Source: Clostridia bacterium (GTDB lineage: Bacteria; Bacillota; Clostridia; Lachnospirales; Lachnospiraceae). Taken from it: a DNA stretch of 64,000 bases. This document shows, one piece after another, positions 46,854 to 56,566 of this stretch; within the stretch, counting starts at the first letter, position 1; each line of letters starts with the position of its first letter. The notes beneath the pieces were generated by a model. It made no database searches. It was not told where the DNA came from and was given only the letters and a program-made list of their open reading frames with translations. The stretch is from assembly GCA_003249225.1 (NCBI GenBank), contig QKJQ01000014.1:1-64000 (forward strand), read 5' to 3'. A program made the position numbers and the translations under genes.

Positions 46854-47069
46854 ATGAATTTATGGGAATACATGGAAGGCTATGACCGAGAGCTGGATGA
46901 AAATGAGTTCGATGCTCGGTTATGGGAAGCGATTCATGAGCCGGGTTTTTCATTTGGAGATGAGTTTACTTACTTTTGTATGGCATATGGATTTGCAGAT
47001 GCTCATGAATTTTTGCAGACAATTAGACGTAAAAAGACAATGGGTAAAATCATTATAAAAGAATTTTAG
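46854..47069 (+). CDS. Small conserved-looking hypothetical protein after rpoC
   Basis: This encodes 71 residues, 9 bases after rpoC, with TAGGAG before ATG 46854, and ends at the operon terminator. The N-terminal half is acidic and aromatic (MNLWEYMEGYDRELDENEFD), then GDEFTYFCMAYGFADAHEFL and a basic end. The position makes it co-transcribed with RNA polymerase subunits. No family is recognised, and a role in binding polymerase is only a guess. Confidence 0.7.
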   Translation: MNLWEYMEGYDRELDENEFDARLWEAIHEPGFSFGDEFTYFCMAYGFADAHEFLQTIRRKKTMGKIIIKEF

Positions 47070-47079
47070 ATTTTTAAGA

Positions 47080-47112
47080 AAGGAATCCTTAGTATAAGGG
47101 TTCCTTTTTTTT
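47080..47112 (+). terminator. Terminator of the rpoBC operon
   Basis: AAGGAATCCTTA (47080-47091) pairs with TAAGGGTTCCTT (47095-47106), loop GTA, then eight T in all. Confidence 0.93.
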
Positions 47113-47151
47113 AACAATCGTAAAAGTTTTCGATTTTGTGAAAAAAAGTAT

Positions 47152-47181
47152 TTGAACTTTACGAAACGGATATGATATAAT
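47152..47181 (+). promoter_or_regulatory. Promoter of the third GGDEF gene
   Basis: TTGAAC (47152-47157), 18 bp, TGA-TATAAT (-10 at 47176-47181). Confidence 0.7.
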
Positions 47182-47254
47182 AACTCTAAATTGTATTATC
47201 GATTCAACTATTGATGACTGCTTTCCGCATTGGGTGTGCGAACCCCTGGAGTGA

Positions 47255-48391
47255 ATGATGAAGTATACGGATTATGCGATTACAAAGGATGAAAAGCTGA
47301 AGGTCAAATTACTTAGCGAGAATCTGCGTCGAATTTTATATTCGTCGATGATTTTTGCTATTGCCATACCTCTGCTTTTCCTTTTTTATTTGATTTTTCC
47401 GGTCAACCCCTCGCTTCGTATGATTTTATATACTTTTTTTATTTGTTTTGAGGCAGTCTGTATTTTATATTTTGTTCTATCAACGTTTGCTATGAATCGC
47501 AGGAATTTCACGCTGATCGAGTTTACATTTTACAGTTTCTGGCTCTTGTTCCTGCTTTGCAGCTGTGGGGTAAGTTTTATAACTTTTCAATTGCATGGAG
47601 ATTTCACAGTATATTATCTTTCTCTTGCTGCCATAACAATGATTGCGATGTTCTCAAGCAAAGATGCTGTCTTGTATCTGACAATGCAGGGAATCTATAT
47701 TTTAGCTACGGCTATTTATTTTAAAGCTTCACCTTACCAGTTTGCTGGTCTGGTGCTCGCAAATATTCTGTTTATTTCCATATCCAGAATTTTGTATGGC
47801 TTGCAGGCAACAGCTTTTGAAATGAAACAAAAGATGCTGCTTATGTCAAAGGATGCAGAAGAGGATCCGTTGACCGGTCTGTTCAACCGACGTGGTCTTG
47901 ATCGTCATCTGGCAGCAATCTGGCCATATTGTATTCGCAATAAAAATATGGTGGCGGTTCTGGTCATGGACATCGATAACTTTAAGAAATACAACGATAC
48001 CTTTGGTCATCCGGAAGGTGATAAGTGTCTGCAGCAGGTTGCGGCTGCTATACAACATTCGGCAAGACGTAACACAGATGTTGTTGCCAGAATCGGTGGT
48101 GAAGAATTCCTTGTTTTTATACATGGTACCAGTGGCATGGAACCTGTCAAATTGGCTGAAAAAATTCGTTCAAATATTGAAAAGCTTGGTATTCCACAGA
48201 GTCCGGCACTGTCTAATCCATATGTAACGGTAAGCATCGGTGTGGCGGCTGTCGTTCCGACCAAGGAAGGAGAATTTGAAACGTTGTACAATGAGGCGGA
48301 TAAAGCATTATACTATGCAAAGAAAAATGGAAGAAATGTCATTGTATGCGGTTCTCATATCTATGGACAGAGGATAAAGAAAGCAGAATAA
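47255..48391 (+). CDS. Membrane diguanylate cyclase (6TM-GGDEF)
   Basis: This encodes 378 residues. About six membrane helices fill residues 25-190, and a GGDEF domain follows (EDPLTGLFNRRGLDRH, VLVMDIDNFKKYNDTFGH). The active site is ARIGGEEFLVF, an active variant, and RNTD in register is an intact inhibitory site. CTGGAG supports ATG 47255 (or 47258). It stands alone between two terminators. Confidence 0.9.
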   Translation: MMKYTDYAITKDEKLKVKLLSENLRRILYSSMIFAIAIPLLFLFYLIFPVNPSLRMILYTFFICFEAVCILYFVLSTFAMNRRNFTLIEFTFYSFWLLFLLCSCGVSFITFQLHGDFTVYYLSLAAITMIAMFSSKDAVLYLTMQGIYILATAIYFKASPYQFAGLVLANILFISISRILYGLQATAFEMKQKMLLMSKDAEEDPLTGLFNRRGLDRHLAAIWPYCIRNKNMVAVLVMDIDNFKKYNDTFGHPEGDKCLQQVAAAIQHSARRNTDVVARIGGEEFLVFIHGTSGMEPVKLAEKIRSNIEKLGIPQSPALSNPYVTVSIGVAAVVPTKEGEFETLYNEADKALYYAKKNGRNVIVCGSHIYGQRIKKAE

Positions 48392-48426
48392 ACAGAAAAT
48401 GAATGAGGCAGAAAAACAAAAGAAGA

Positions 48427-48474
48427 ACGGACCCTTAAAAGCTAGTGAAACTGACTTTTAAAGGTCCGTATTTT
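48427..48474. terminator. Bidirectional terminator
   Basis: ACGGACCCTTAAAAG (48427-48441) pairs with CTTTTAAAGGTCCGT (48455-48469), with one mismatch, between two convergent genes. ATTTT follows on the plus strand. Confidence 0.85.
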
Positions 48475-48533
48475 AATTTATGAAACGTATATATTTCTAT
48501 CTTTGTTGCTTGGATTTTTTTCTATACTGAAAA

Positions 48534-49421
48534 TCAAGCAGGTTCATTACGCTGCCAACGTCCGGAGGCACCGCAGGGAAGGATCAGAGAGGTTGAAGTC
48601 ACAGGAAGTCCTATTTCGTCGGAGGACACCTTTCCGCCAAATTTTTTGCCTACGGTCAATTCAATCATATAAGTAAGTACAGCGGGTTGAAGACCTGTAG
48701 TGTAAGAATTCAGAAGGAAAAAAAGAGGGTCAGGAGATAGGAGCTTTGCAGCAAGATGAATAAACTCATCAATGCTGTCTTCCATCTTCCAGATCTCACC
48801 GTTTGGTCCTCTTCCATAGGAAGGAGGATCCATGATGATAGCATCATATTGGTTGCCCCGGCGAATTTCCCGTTCCACAAATTTTTTGCAGTCATCAACA
48901 ATATAACGTATGGGTGCATCCTGCAGACCGGAAAGGGCTGCATTCTCTTTTGCCCAGGTCACCATACCTTTCGAAGCATCGACGTGAACTACTTCCGCAC
49001 CGGCTTTGGCTGCTGCTATCGTTGCTCCTCCTGTATAGGCGAAAAGATTCAATACCCTGACAGGTTTTTCAGGATTCTTTTTCTTTTCATTTTCAATGAG
49101 CGCACGAAACCAGTCCCAGTTTACGGCCTGCTCCGGGAAAAGCCCGGTGTGTTTAAAACTGAAGGGCTGCAGACGGAATTTTAAATCGCGGTAATTTATT
49201 TCCCAAGTCTGTGGGAGATGGAAAAATTCCCACTCGCCGCCGCCTTTTGCACTCCTGTGATAATGAGCATCACAGTTCTGCCATGCCTTTAATGTTTTAT
49301 CTGTATGCCATATGACCTGAGGATCCGGACGAATCAACCGGAATTCTCCCCATCGCTCTAACTTTTCTCCATCTGTAGTGTCTACTATTTCATAATCCTT
49401 CCATTGATTGGCTATCCACAT
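48534..49421 (-). CDS. SAM-dependent rRNA methyltransferase (RlmI-like)
   Basis: This encodes 295 residues with a Rossmann methyltransferase core: VLNLFAYTGGATIAAAKAGA is the SAM-binding loop, and DAIIMDPPSYGRG is the catalytic motif of the COG1092-type 23S rRNA m5C methyltransferases. It lacks an N-terminal PUA domain of normal size, having instead about 100 beta-rich residues. The exact target base is unknown. Confidence 0.87.
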   Translation of the reverse strand: MWIANQWKDYEIVDTTDGEKLERWGEFRLIRPDPQVIWHTDKTLKAWQNCDAHYHRSAKGGGEWEFFHLPQTWEINYRDLKFRLQPFSFKHTGLFPEQAVNWDWFRALIENEKKKNPEKPVRVLNLFAYTGGATIAAAKAGAEVVHVDASKGMVTWAKENAALSGLQDAPIRYIVDDCKKFVEREIRRGNQYDAIIMDPPSYGRGPNGEIWKMEDSIDEFIHLAAKLLSPDPLFFLLNSYTTGLQPAVLTYMIELTVGKKFGGKVSSDEIGLPVTSTSLILPCGASGRWQRNEPA

Positions 49422-49663
49422 AAAGATTCCTTTCTTTCAATCATTCTTTCTGTTTCTTCTATTATATTTGAAAATGACGAGAAGTCAATCACCAGCCTGA
49501 AAAGCGGATTTTACTTGACGGAGACAGCAAAAGATTATAAACTAAAAAAGATATCTAAGCCCGGCAAGAGGGGAGAAAGCAGGAAATGTATTATATTGCT
49601 TTTCTATACCGACTTTGATATAATGCAACTGATTCAAGACAAGAAAATGAGGATACGGTGAGA

Positions 49664-50515
49664 ATGAGAAGCAAAGTATTTCTATTTATTTTTACAATCA
49701 CATTTATGGCTTGCATTAATTACTTGGGGATATACTATTTAAAATCAGTACAGGCAGAGAAAGCGTATGACAGACTGGCACAGATGGTCGCACTTGGAGA
49801 AGATGAGGATGAATCAGAACCAACCCTGACCCCAACTCCATCACCAAGTCCAACGCCGGTAGTAACAAAGGAACCGGAAGCTACACAAGAGCCAACACTT
49901 TCGCCTACTCCGACACCTTATGTGGAACCGGAGGTTCTTGATAAATATAAGGATTTATATGATCTTAACAATGACTTGGCCGGTTGGCTGAAGATTCCGG
50001 GAACAGTCATTGATTATCCTGTTGTATTAAAAGATAACGAATTCTATCTTCGCAGAAACTTTTACGGGGAAGATGAGACTGCGGGATGTCTGTTTATCGA
50101 TGAACATTGCTCGATCGTTCCTGAACGTACTACCAATGTCATGATTTATGGGCATAATATGCATGCAGGGACAATGTTTGCTGATTTGCATAAATTCAAA
50201 GACCAAAGCTTTTTTGAGGAAAACAGATATATATATTTTGATACGATATATGAAGAAGCAAAGTATGAAATCGTAGCAGTTTTTTTAAGTCAGGTATTCA
50301 ATTCGGATGATCAGGTATTCAAATTCTATCGATTCATTGATGCTGAAACACAAGAAGATTACGATTATTTTGCTGATAATATAAAAGAATTGGCATTATA
50401 TGATACCGGAGTGTCGATTGAGTATGGGGATGAAATTCTGACACTTGTAACCTGCTCCCCTCATTTGGAGGAGAAAAAAGGAAGACTGGTCGTGGTGGCA
50501 AAACGAATTGAGTAA
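49664..50515 (+). CDS. Class B sortase
   Basis: This encodes 283 residues. A membrane anchor (about 7-25) and a Pro/Thr/Ser-rich stalk (about 45-85, with TPTPSPSPTP) precede the catalytic domain. That domain shows His in VMIYGHNMHAGTMF, Cys in LTLVTCSP, and Arg in GRLVVVAKR. Class B sortases join surface proteins to peptidoglycan or to each other. No obvious sorting-signal protein is encoded nearby. ATG 49664 is favoured over GTG 49658 because GAGGA is at a better distance. It opens the cell-surface locus. Confidence 0.92.
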   Translation: MRSKVFLFIFTITFMACINYLGIYYLKSVQAEKAYDRLAQMVALGEDEDESEPTLTPTPSPSPTPVVTKEPEATQEPTLSPTPTPYVEPEVLDKYKDLYDLNNDLAGWLKIPGTVIDYPVVLKDNEFYLRRNFYGEDETAGCLFIDEHCSIVPERTTNVMIYGHNMHAGTMFADLHKFKDQSFFEENRYIYFDTIYEEAKYEIVAVFLSQVFNSDDQVFKFYRFIDAETQEDYDYFADNIKELALYDTGVSIEYGDEILTLVTCSPHLEEKKGRLVVVAKRIE

Positions 50516-50661
50516 GCAGGTAAGAGGAGGAATTGTAAAAGAGTCAGCTTGCTTTTTTACAAACTTGTCTGAGTCTAGCAGGCTTCTGCAGATCCCGACT
50601 TGAGATGCGCTGAGAATAAGTTGAAGAACGAACACCTTCAACCATATGGATTGGAGTTATC

Positions 50662-52158
50662 ATGAAACATCGATGGGGAATGATTTTCATGGCTGTTGCA
50701 GCTCTTTTGCTCTTATGTGCCTGTACAGATGGCAGTGTAGATATGCTTCAGACAGCCGGACTTTCGGAACAGTCGCCAAGTGCTACAGCAGCACCGGAAG
50801 AACCAAAAGACAAAACCCCGCCAAAGGCTGTTGTAAGTACACTGGATCTCTATGAGGCGGATGAGCTTGTGCCGGAAGATTTTATTGTAAGCATTACCGA
50901 TGAAAACGAAGTATCAATAGAGTTTATAGAACCGATTGACTATCAGACTACAACCTGGCAGTCAGTCGGATTGCTGTTGGAAGACAGTGCGGGCAATCAG
51001 GCTGTATATGTTACGAAGCTTAGAATTTCTAAGGTCATAGAAAAGATAGCCTGTGAACTTGATCAGGGCGTTCCGGATGTTGCTTCTTTCTTAAAAACAA
51101 GTGAAGATAAAGATAACGCAAGTTATTTGACAGAGCCAGTAGCAATGGAGCCGGGAAATGTATCGGTGCAAATAGAGATTGGTGGAGATATTTATGAGAG
51201 TGAGCTTTTATATGTAGATTCCATGGCGCCACAGGCAATTGCTGTTACCGGATCCGTTTACGTGGGTGAGATTATTGAACCGGAAGAGTTGCTGTTTGAC
51301 ATTAAAGAGACAACACCTGTGACCTGTGAATACGTAACAGAACCTGATTTCACAAAGGAAGGCGTATGTGCAGTTTCGATTCGTTTATCGGATTCCAGTG
51401 AGAACACGTCAATCTTAAAGACAGAAGTCACCGTTTTAAAAGATACCAAAGCTCCGGTATTGTTCGGTGTTGAGGATATTGTGGCAAATGCCGGTGAACC
51501 GGCTAAGTATCTGTCAAATGTTACCGCAATTGATGACAAGGACGGTGAAGTCAGTGTAGCAGTTGATAGTAGTAGGGTGAACATTCGGCAGACCGGAGAG
51601 TACCCGATTGTTTATTCGGCAAGTGATCTTTCGGGAAATGTAGTAACAGGAGGTGCTCTTGTCATAGTCGTAACTTCGGCTTCTGATTATGATGAATTGC
51701 AGGAAAAACTTTTAGAAGTTGCCGGTAAGATTTTCAGAGATGATATGACCTCGCTTGAAAAGGCAAGAGCAGTCTACGACTATGTTCTGCCGTTTACTTA
51801 CACAGGCATATCGGATAAGAGTAACTGGATCAAAGAAGCGCTGAGCGGTCTGACAAAACAATGCGGTGATTGTTATACTAGTTATATTATTTCAAAATTA
51901 TTGCTGGACCAGGCCGGTATACCAAATCTTGACGTTGTTCGTTTATCTTATGAAGGTGAGTCAAATCACTACTGGCTACTTGTAAATTGCGGCGATGGGT
52001 GGTATCATTTTGATGCTTCCGCTCATTCACATCTCTATCCTTTTGAATCCTTTATGGTAACTGATTCAGAAATTGCAGCTTACAGTGAACTGCGCGGGGG
52101 AGATGGTTATTATTACCGTTATGATAAAAGTCTTTATGATGTTACAATTGTTCCATAG
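50662..52158 (+). CDS. Lipoprotein with transglutaminase-like domain
   Basis: This encodes 498 residues. A lipoprotein signal (lipid on Cys21, LLCAC) is followed by three or four beta-sandwich (Ig/HYR-like) domains (about 55-335, e.g. DTKAPVLFGVEDIVANAGEP). The C-terminal transglutaminase-like domain has Cys in KQCGDCYTSYI, His in SNHYWLLVNCGDGW and Asp in YHFDAS. It probably cuts or links protein or peptidoglycan peptides at the cell surface. Its place behind a sortase suggests work on surface proteins. The start is ATG 50662. Confidence 0.87.
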   Translation: MKHRWGMIFMAVAALLLLCACTDGSVDMLQTAGLSEQSPSATAAPEEPKDKTPPKAVVSTLDLYEADELVPEDFIVSITDENEVSIEFIEPIDYQTTTWQSVGLLLEDSAGNQAVYVTKLRISKVIEKIACELDQGVPDVASFLKTSEDKDNASYLTEPVAMEPGNVSVQIEIGGDIYESELLYVDSMAPQAIAVTGSVYVGEIIEPEELLFDIKETTPVTCEYVTEPDFTKEGVCAVSIRLSDSSENTSILKTEVTVLKDTKAPVLFGVEDIVANAGEPAKYLSNVTAIDDKDGEVSVAVDSSRVNIRQTGEYPIVYSASDLSGNVVTGGALVIVVTSASDYDELQEKLLEVAGKIFRDDMTSLEKARAVYDYVLPFTYTGISDKSNWIKEALSGLTKQCGDCYTSYIISKLLLDQAGIPNLDVVRLSYEGESNHYWLLVNCGDGWYHFDASAHSHLYPFESFMVTDSEIAAYSELRGGDGYYYRYDKSLYDVTIVP

Positions 52159-52329
52159 ATTTAAAAAATACAAGAAACAAGACCGTGATTTTGAATCAAT
52201 AGAGCAGCGAAAGAAAAAACATTATTTATAGAAAGCTAAAAAGGGTAATTCTTAGTGTAAAGAATATTCTTGCGGGAAGATCAAAATGATGTTGGCGTTA
52301 TAAAGGGTTTATATTGGAACAGAAAGATT

Positions 52330-53061
52330 ATGGCAGTTCAGGGGGATAAACTTACGAAAACTCTAGGAATTCTTGGTGGTATGGGGCCAATGGCTACCGT
52401 ATATTATATGGAGCTGATCGTGAAAATGACAGAAGCTTCAAAAGACAATGAACATATTCCGATGCTTGTCTGCAACAGGACTACCGTACCGGACAGGACG
52501 AGTTTTTTATTGGGAGAAAGTGACGAAAGTCCTCTTCCTGAGATTCTGAATGCTATGAGTATTCTTATAAAAGGCGGATGTGATATAATTGCGATTCCCT
52601 GTGTTACGGCTCATTTCTTTTTCCAGGAGATTGCTAAGACAAGTGAAGTTCCTGTAATCAGCATGGTTCAGGAAACGGCAATATATCTTAAAGACAGAAA
52701 AGTGAAAAAAGCTGGCCTTATGGCTACAGCAGGAACTGCCGCCTGTGGCTTCCTGCAGCAAGAACTTATGCTGCACGGGATTGAAACAGTGATTCCATCC
52801 ACAGAAGGTCAGAATAAGCTTATGAAAATCATATACGAACAGGTAAAAGCAGACAAAGAAGTGGATATGCAGATGTTCTCGGAAGTAGAACTGGAGTTGA
52901 AAGAACGTGGTGCTGAGATAATATTGCTAGGCTGCACGGAACTTTCGCTTGTGAAAAAAGATTATTCAATTGGTGTCGGATATCTTGATATGATGGAACT
53001 TCTGGCAGAACGTGCAATTGTAAAATGCGGTGCCGAAGTAAAAAAAGATAGAATTTTATAA
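52330..53061 (+). CDS. Aspartate/glutamate racemase family protein
   Basis: This encodes 243 residues. GILGGMGPMATVYYMELI is the N-terminal signature. The two catalytic cysteines lie in IAIPCVTAHFF (commonly CNTAH; Val replaces Asn here) and ILLGCTELSLV, so the two-base racemase mechanism is preserved. Substrate is Asp, Glu or a related amino acid. The ATG at 52330 begins at the conserved region; a TTG-start frame from 52270 adds 20 residues. It lies 145 bases before the Dlt-like ligase, so it may supply that enzyme. Confidence 0.85.
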   Translation: MAVQGDKLTKTLGILGGMGPMATVYYMELIVKMTEASKDNEHIPMLVCNRTTVPDRTSFLLGESDESPLPEILNAMSILIKGGCDIIAIPCVTAHFFFQEIAKTSEVPVISMVQETAIYLKDRKVKKAGLMATAGTAACGFLQQELMLHGIETVIPSTEGQNKLMKIIYEQVKADKEVDMQMFSEVELELKERGAEIILLGCTELSLVKKDYSIGVGYLDMMELLAERAIVKCGAEVKKDRIL

Positions 53062-53205
53062 GTGCTTATTATTGAGAGGGCAAACGACTCAATGAAACCA
53101 ACAAAATTTAAAAGCACATAGTATATTCTTAGCTAAAGGTGTATGACTTATTACGGTGACAATCAAGTTGCTGGGAAGAAAACGAAATATGGAATGGAGA
53201 ATATC

Positions 53206-54732
53206 ATGGACCGACAGAATAATGTTCTGGAGTATCTGGATCATATCGTTACGGTGTATCCGGATAAGAATGCTTACATAGATGAAAAAGAAGCTTATAC
53301 ATTTTCAAGAGTGTACGAGGAGGCAGGTCGTCTTGGTACCAGACTTTTGAAAGATGGATTTTATAAAGAACCCATTGTTGTATTTATGAGAAAGCAAAGT
53401 TGCACGATTGCTGCGTTTTTTGGTATTGTGTCAGCGGGATGCTACTATGTACCGCTGGATGAAGAACTTCCGGAGTACCGTGTTGAACTGATTTTCCAGA
53501 CGCTGAATCCAAGAGCGGTCGTCTGTGATGCATCGGCAGCGGCAGTGCTTGAAAAGATAAACTATCAGGGAAAGATTTATCAATACGATGAAGCTGTTCT
53601 TACTGAGCGGGATCCGGTGCTTTTACAAAATATCAGGAAAAAAGCGATTGATACCGATGCAATCTATATTGTGTTCACCTCTGGATCCACGGGAATTCCT
53701 AAAGGCGTGGTAGCCTGCCATCGGTCTGTTATTGATTATATTGAGACGCTCTCTGATGTGCTTATGGTCGATGAGAACACCGTGTTCGGCAATCAGGCGC
53801 CGCTCTATGTGGATGCCTGTCTGAAGGAATTGTATCCAACCATTAAATTTGGAGCAACGACCTATCTTATCCCAAAGGAATTGTTCATGCTTCCGCTTAA
53901 GCTGGTTGAATTCCTGAACGAGAAGAAAATTAATACGATCTGCTGGGTCGTACCGGCACTGACCTTCATCTCAGGGCTTGGAGCCCTGGAAAAGGAAGTA
54001 CCAAGGTATTTGCGAACGGTTGCTTTTGGAAGCGAAGTATTTCCGGCCAAGCAGTTCATGATCTGGCAGAGTAAAATGCCGGAAACCAGATTTATAAACT
54101 TATATGGTCCGACCGAAGCAACCGGAATGTCCTGCTTCTATGAGATAAAAGAAGAATGGAAACCGGATGGAGTAATTCCAATCGGAAGACCATTTCCTAA
54201 TACTGAGATCATGTTGCTGACGGAAGATAACAGATTAGCAGGGGATGGTGAGCAGGGAGAGATCTGCATCCGGGGGACTGCGTTAACACTTGGGTATTAT
54301 AAAGCATTTGAAAAAACGAACGAAGCATTTGTCCAAAATCCACTGAACCCGAACTATCCGGAGCTGATTTATCGTACCGGGGATATTGGTACATACAACC
54401 AGGAAGGTGAGCTTATGTTCCTGTCCAGAAAAGATTACCAGATCAAGCACATGGGTCATCGAATAGAACTGGGCGAGATCGAGATGGTACTCAATCGTAT
54501 GCCGGGAATCTTACAGGCGGTCTCCCTGTTCGACCAGGAAAAGAAAAAGATTATTGTCTTTTATGCAGGGGAAGTCAGCAAAGCAGACGCGGTGCTGTAC
54601 TGCCGAGAAAAGCTTCCAAGATATATGGTACCGAACCGCATTGAGCAAATCGAACAGATGCCGCTGACCCTGAATGGGAAGATCGACAGACTGGCCTTGC
54701 GAGAACTATACAAGAATAAAAAAGGAGTATAA
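53206..54732 (+). CDS. DltA-like amino acid adenylation enzyme
   Basis: This encodes 508 residues with all adenylation motifs: FTSGSTGIPKGVV (ATP loop), NLYGPTEATGMS, YRTGDIG, and the final catalytic Lys in NGKIDRLALRE. It should activate an amino acid and load the carrier protein encoded next. Where DltA has the enantiomer-selecting cysteine (FCGEVLP), this protein reads FGSEVFP, so D-alanine specificity is doubtful. TGGAGA supports ATG 53206; upstream ATGs at 53143 and 53194 have no such site. Confidence 0.85.
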   Translation: MDRQNNVLEYLDHIVTVYPDKNAYIDEKEAYTFSRVYEEAGRLGTRLLKDGFYKEPIVVFMRKQSCTIAAFFGIVSAGCYYVPLDEELPEYRVELIFQTLNPRAVVCDASAAAVLEKINYQGKIYQYDEAVLTERDPVLLQNIRKKAIDTDAIYIVFTSGSTGIPKGVVACHRSVIDYIETLSDVLMVDENTVFGNQAPLYVDACLKELYPTIKFGATTYLIPKELFMLPLKLVEFLNEKKINTICWVVPALTFISGLGALEKEVPRYLRTVAFGSEVFPAKQFMIWQSKMPETRFINLYGPTEATGMSCFYEIKEEWKPDGVIPIGRPFPNTEIMLLTEDNRLAGDGEQGEICIRGTALTLGYYKAFEKTNEAFVQNPLNPNYPELIYRTGDIGTYNQEGELMFLSRKDYQIKHMGHRIELGEIEMVLNRMPGILQAVSLFDQEKKKIIVFYAGEVSKADAVLYCREKLPRYMVPNRIEQIEQMPLTLNGKIDRLALRELYKNKKGV

Positions 54733-54734
54733 CA

Positions 54735-54965
54735 ATGAACGAATTATTAGAAATCTTACAGGATCTTCATCCGGAAATCGATTATGACACACACACACAG
54801 CTGGTTACAGGGAAAGTATTCGATTCCTTTGATATTGTTACAATCATTGCAGAGGTAAATGATACCTTCGATGTTACGATTCCTGCGGAAGAGATCGTGG
54901 AAAAGAATTTTGATTCTGCGAAAGCGCTTTATGCATTGATTACCAGACTTATGGATGAAGACTGA
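54735..54965 (+). CDS. Carrier protein (DltC-like)
   Basis: This encodes 76 residues, beginning 2 bases after the ligase gene. The attachment site for phosphopantetheine is Ser31 in VFDSFDIVTII. Helices II and III fit acyl/peptidyl carrier proteins of the DltC group. It carries the activated amino acid to the membrane partner encoded next. Confidence 0.9.
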   Translation: MNELLEILQDLHPEIDYDTHTQLVTGKVFDSFDIVTIIAEVNDTFDVTIPAEEIVEKNFDSAKALYALITRLMDED

Positions 54966-54976
54966 TCGGAGAACTT

Positions 54977-56566
54977 ATGCTTTTTACTTCTTATCTATTT
55001 ATTGGCTTTGTCTTACTGACACTGCTTCTATATTATAGTTTTCCAAAAAGGTTCCAGTGGATGATTCTGTTGGCAGCCAGTATGGTATTCTATGCCTACA
55101 GCGGCTGGAGCAATCTGATCTATATTGCAGTGACGATCGTTTCCACCTATTTTGCGACCATACAGATAGGAAAACTGCAAAACAAAACAGAAATTTATAT
55201 AAAGGAACATAAACAGGAGCTTTCCAGGGAAGAGAGAAAAGCGTACAAAGGAACCATGAAGAAAAAGCAGCGCATTCTCATGGTAACGTGTCTTTTATTC
55301 AATCTCGGTATATTGGCAGTCATGAAATATACCAATTTTACGATCGATAACATCAATAAGATCGCCGAGATGTTTCAAAAAGGTACAATATCCTTTTTCG
55401 ATATAGCACTCCCTCTTGGAATCTCTTTTTATACATTTCAGACGATGAGCTATCTGATCGATGTATACAGAGCAAAACATCCGCCGGAAAATAATATCTT
55501 CCGACTTGCGCTTTTTACATCCTTCTTTCCTCAGATCATCCAGGGGCCAATCAGTCGCTTTGAAGACCTTTCCCAGACCTTATATGGGCCGCATGACAGA
55601 GACAGGCGACAGATCATGTTTGGATTACAGCGTATTCTTTGGGGATTCTTTAAGAAACTGGTCATAGCAGACCGGCTGGTCATTGCGGTTAACTCCATTA
55701 TTAATAATACAGACAGTTACGATGGAATCTATGTATTCCTTCTTATGATATTATACTCGATTGAACTTTACGCGGACTTTACGGGTGGTATCGATATTAC
55801 AATCGGTATAGCGCAGATGTTCGGTATCAGCGTCAGAGAGAACTTTGAACGGCCGTATTTTTCAAAATCTATCGTGGAATTCTGGAGAAGATGGCATATC
55901 ACGATGGGTACCTGGTTCAAGGATTATATTTTTTATCCAATATCGGTCAGTCAGCCGATGCTAAAGCTCTCCAAGAATTCCAGGAAAGTACTTGGCGATG
56001 CACTTGGGAAACGGGTTCCAGTCTATTTTGCCACCTTTGTTACCTGGTTTGCTACTGGCATCTGGCATGGTGCAAGTTGGAACTTCATTGTATGGGGACT
56101 CCTTAACTGCCTGGTCATAATTGTCTCTCAGGAATTCACGCCTTTTTACGAGTGGTTCCATAAGCATTTTCCATATGGAAATACGACCTGGTATAAAGCG
56201 TTTCAGATTATGCGTACCTTTTTACTCATGTCAGCTATTCGAGTGCTGGACTGTTACAGGAATGTCGGACTGACATTTAAGATGGTTGGAACAATATTTA
56301 CAAAATGGAACCTTATGGACCTTTTGCAGACCGGCTGGAGTTCACTTGGTCTGACCATTGCAGATTATATACTCCTTTTCGCTGCGGTGCTGCTTGTGTT
56401 TGCTGTCAGTATGCTTCAGCGAAGCGGAAGTGTTCGTGAAAAGATCGAACGAAAAGGTCCTTTTGCGGCGTATATGATTTTCCTGCTGCTGTTCCTTTGC
56501 ATTTTGGTCTTCGGAGCATATGGAACCGGATATGACAGCAATCAATTTATATACAACCAGTTTTAG
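54977..56566 (+). CDS. MBOAT membrane acyltransferase (DltB/AlgI-like)
   Basis: This encodes 529 residues with 10-12 membrane segments. The MBOAT core shows ENFERPYFSKSIVEFWRRWH and the catalytic His region in ATGIWHGASWNFIVWG. It should move the activated group from the carrier protein across the membrane. It is longer than typical DltB (about 400 residues), closer to AlgI/PatA-like members. It lies 11 bases after the carrier gene. Confidence 0.9.
   Translation: MLFTSYLFIGFVLLTLLLYYSFPKRFQWMILLAASMVFYAYSGWSNLIYIAVTIVSTYFATIQIGKLQNKTEIYIKEHKQELSREERKAYKGTMKKKQRILMVTCLLFNLGILAVMKYTNFTIDNINKIAEMFQKGTISFFDIALPLGISFYTFQTMSYLIDVYRAKHPPENNIFRLALFTSFFPQIIQGPISRFEDLSQTLYGPHDRDRRQIMFGLQRILWGFFKKLVIADRLVIAVNSIINNTDSYDGIYVFLLMILYSIELYADFTGGIDITIGIAQMFGISVRENFERPYFSKSIVEFWRRWHITMGTWFKDYIFYPISVSQPMLKLSKNSRKVLGDALGKRVPVYFATFVTWFATGIWHGASWNFIVWGLLNCLVIIVSQEFTPFYEWFHKHFPYGNTTWYKAFQIMRTFLLMSAIRVLDCYRNVGLTFKMVGTIFTKWNLMDLLQTGWSSLGLTIADYILLFAAVLLVFAVSMLQRSGSVREKIERKGPFAAYMIFLLLFLCILVFGAYGTGYDSNQFIYNQF

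Noticed and set aside
49404..49661. 85-codon frame before the sortase gene
   Set aside because: Starts inside the divergent methyltransferase gene and lacks a ribosome-binding site or a family resemblance.
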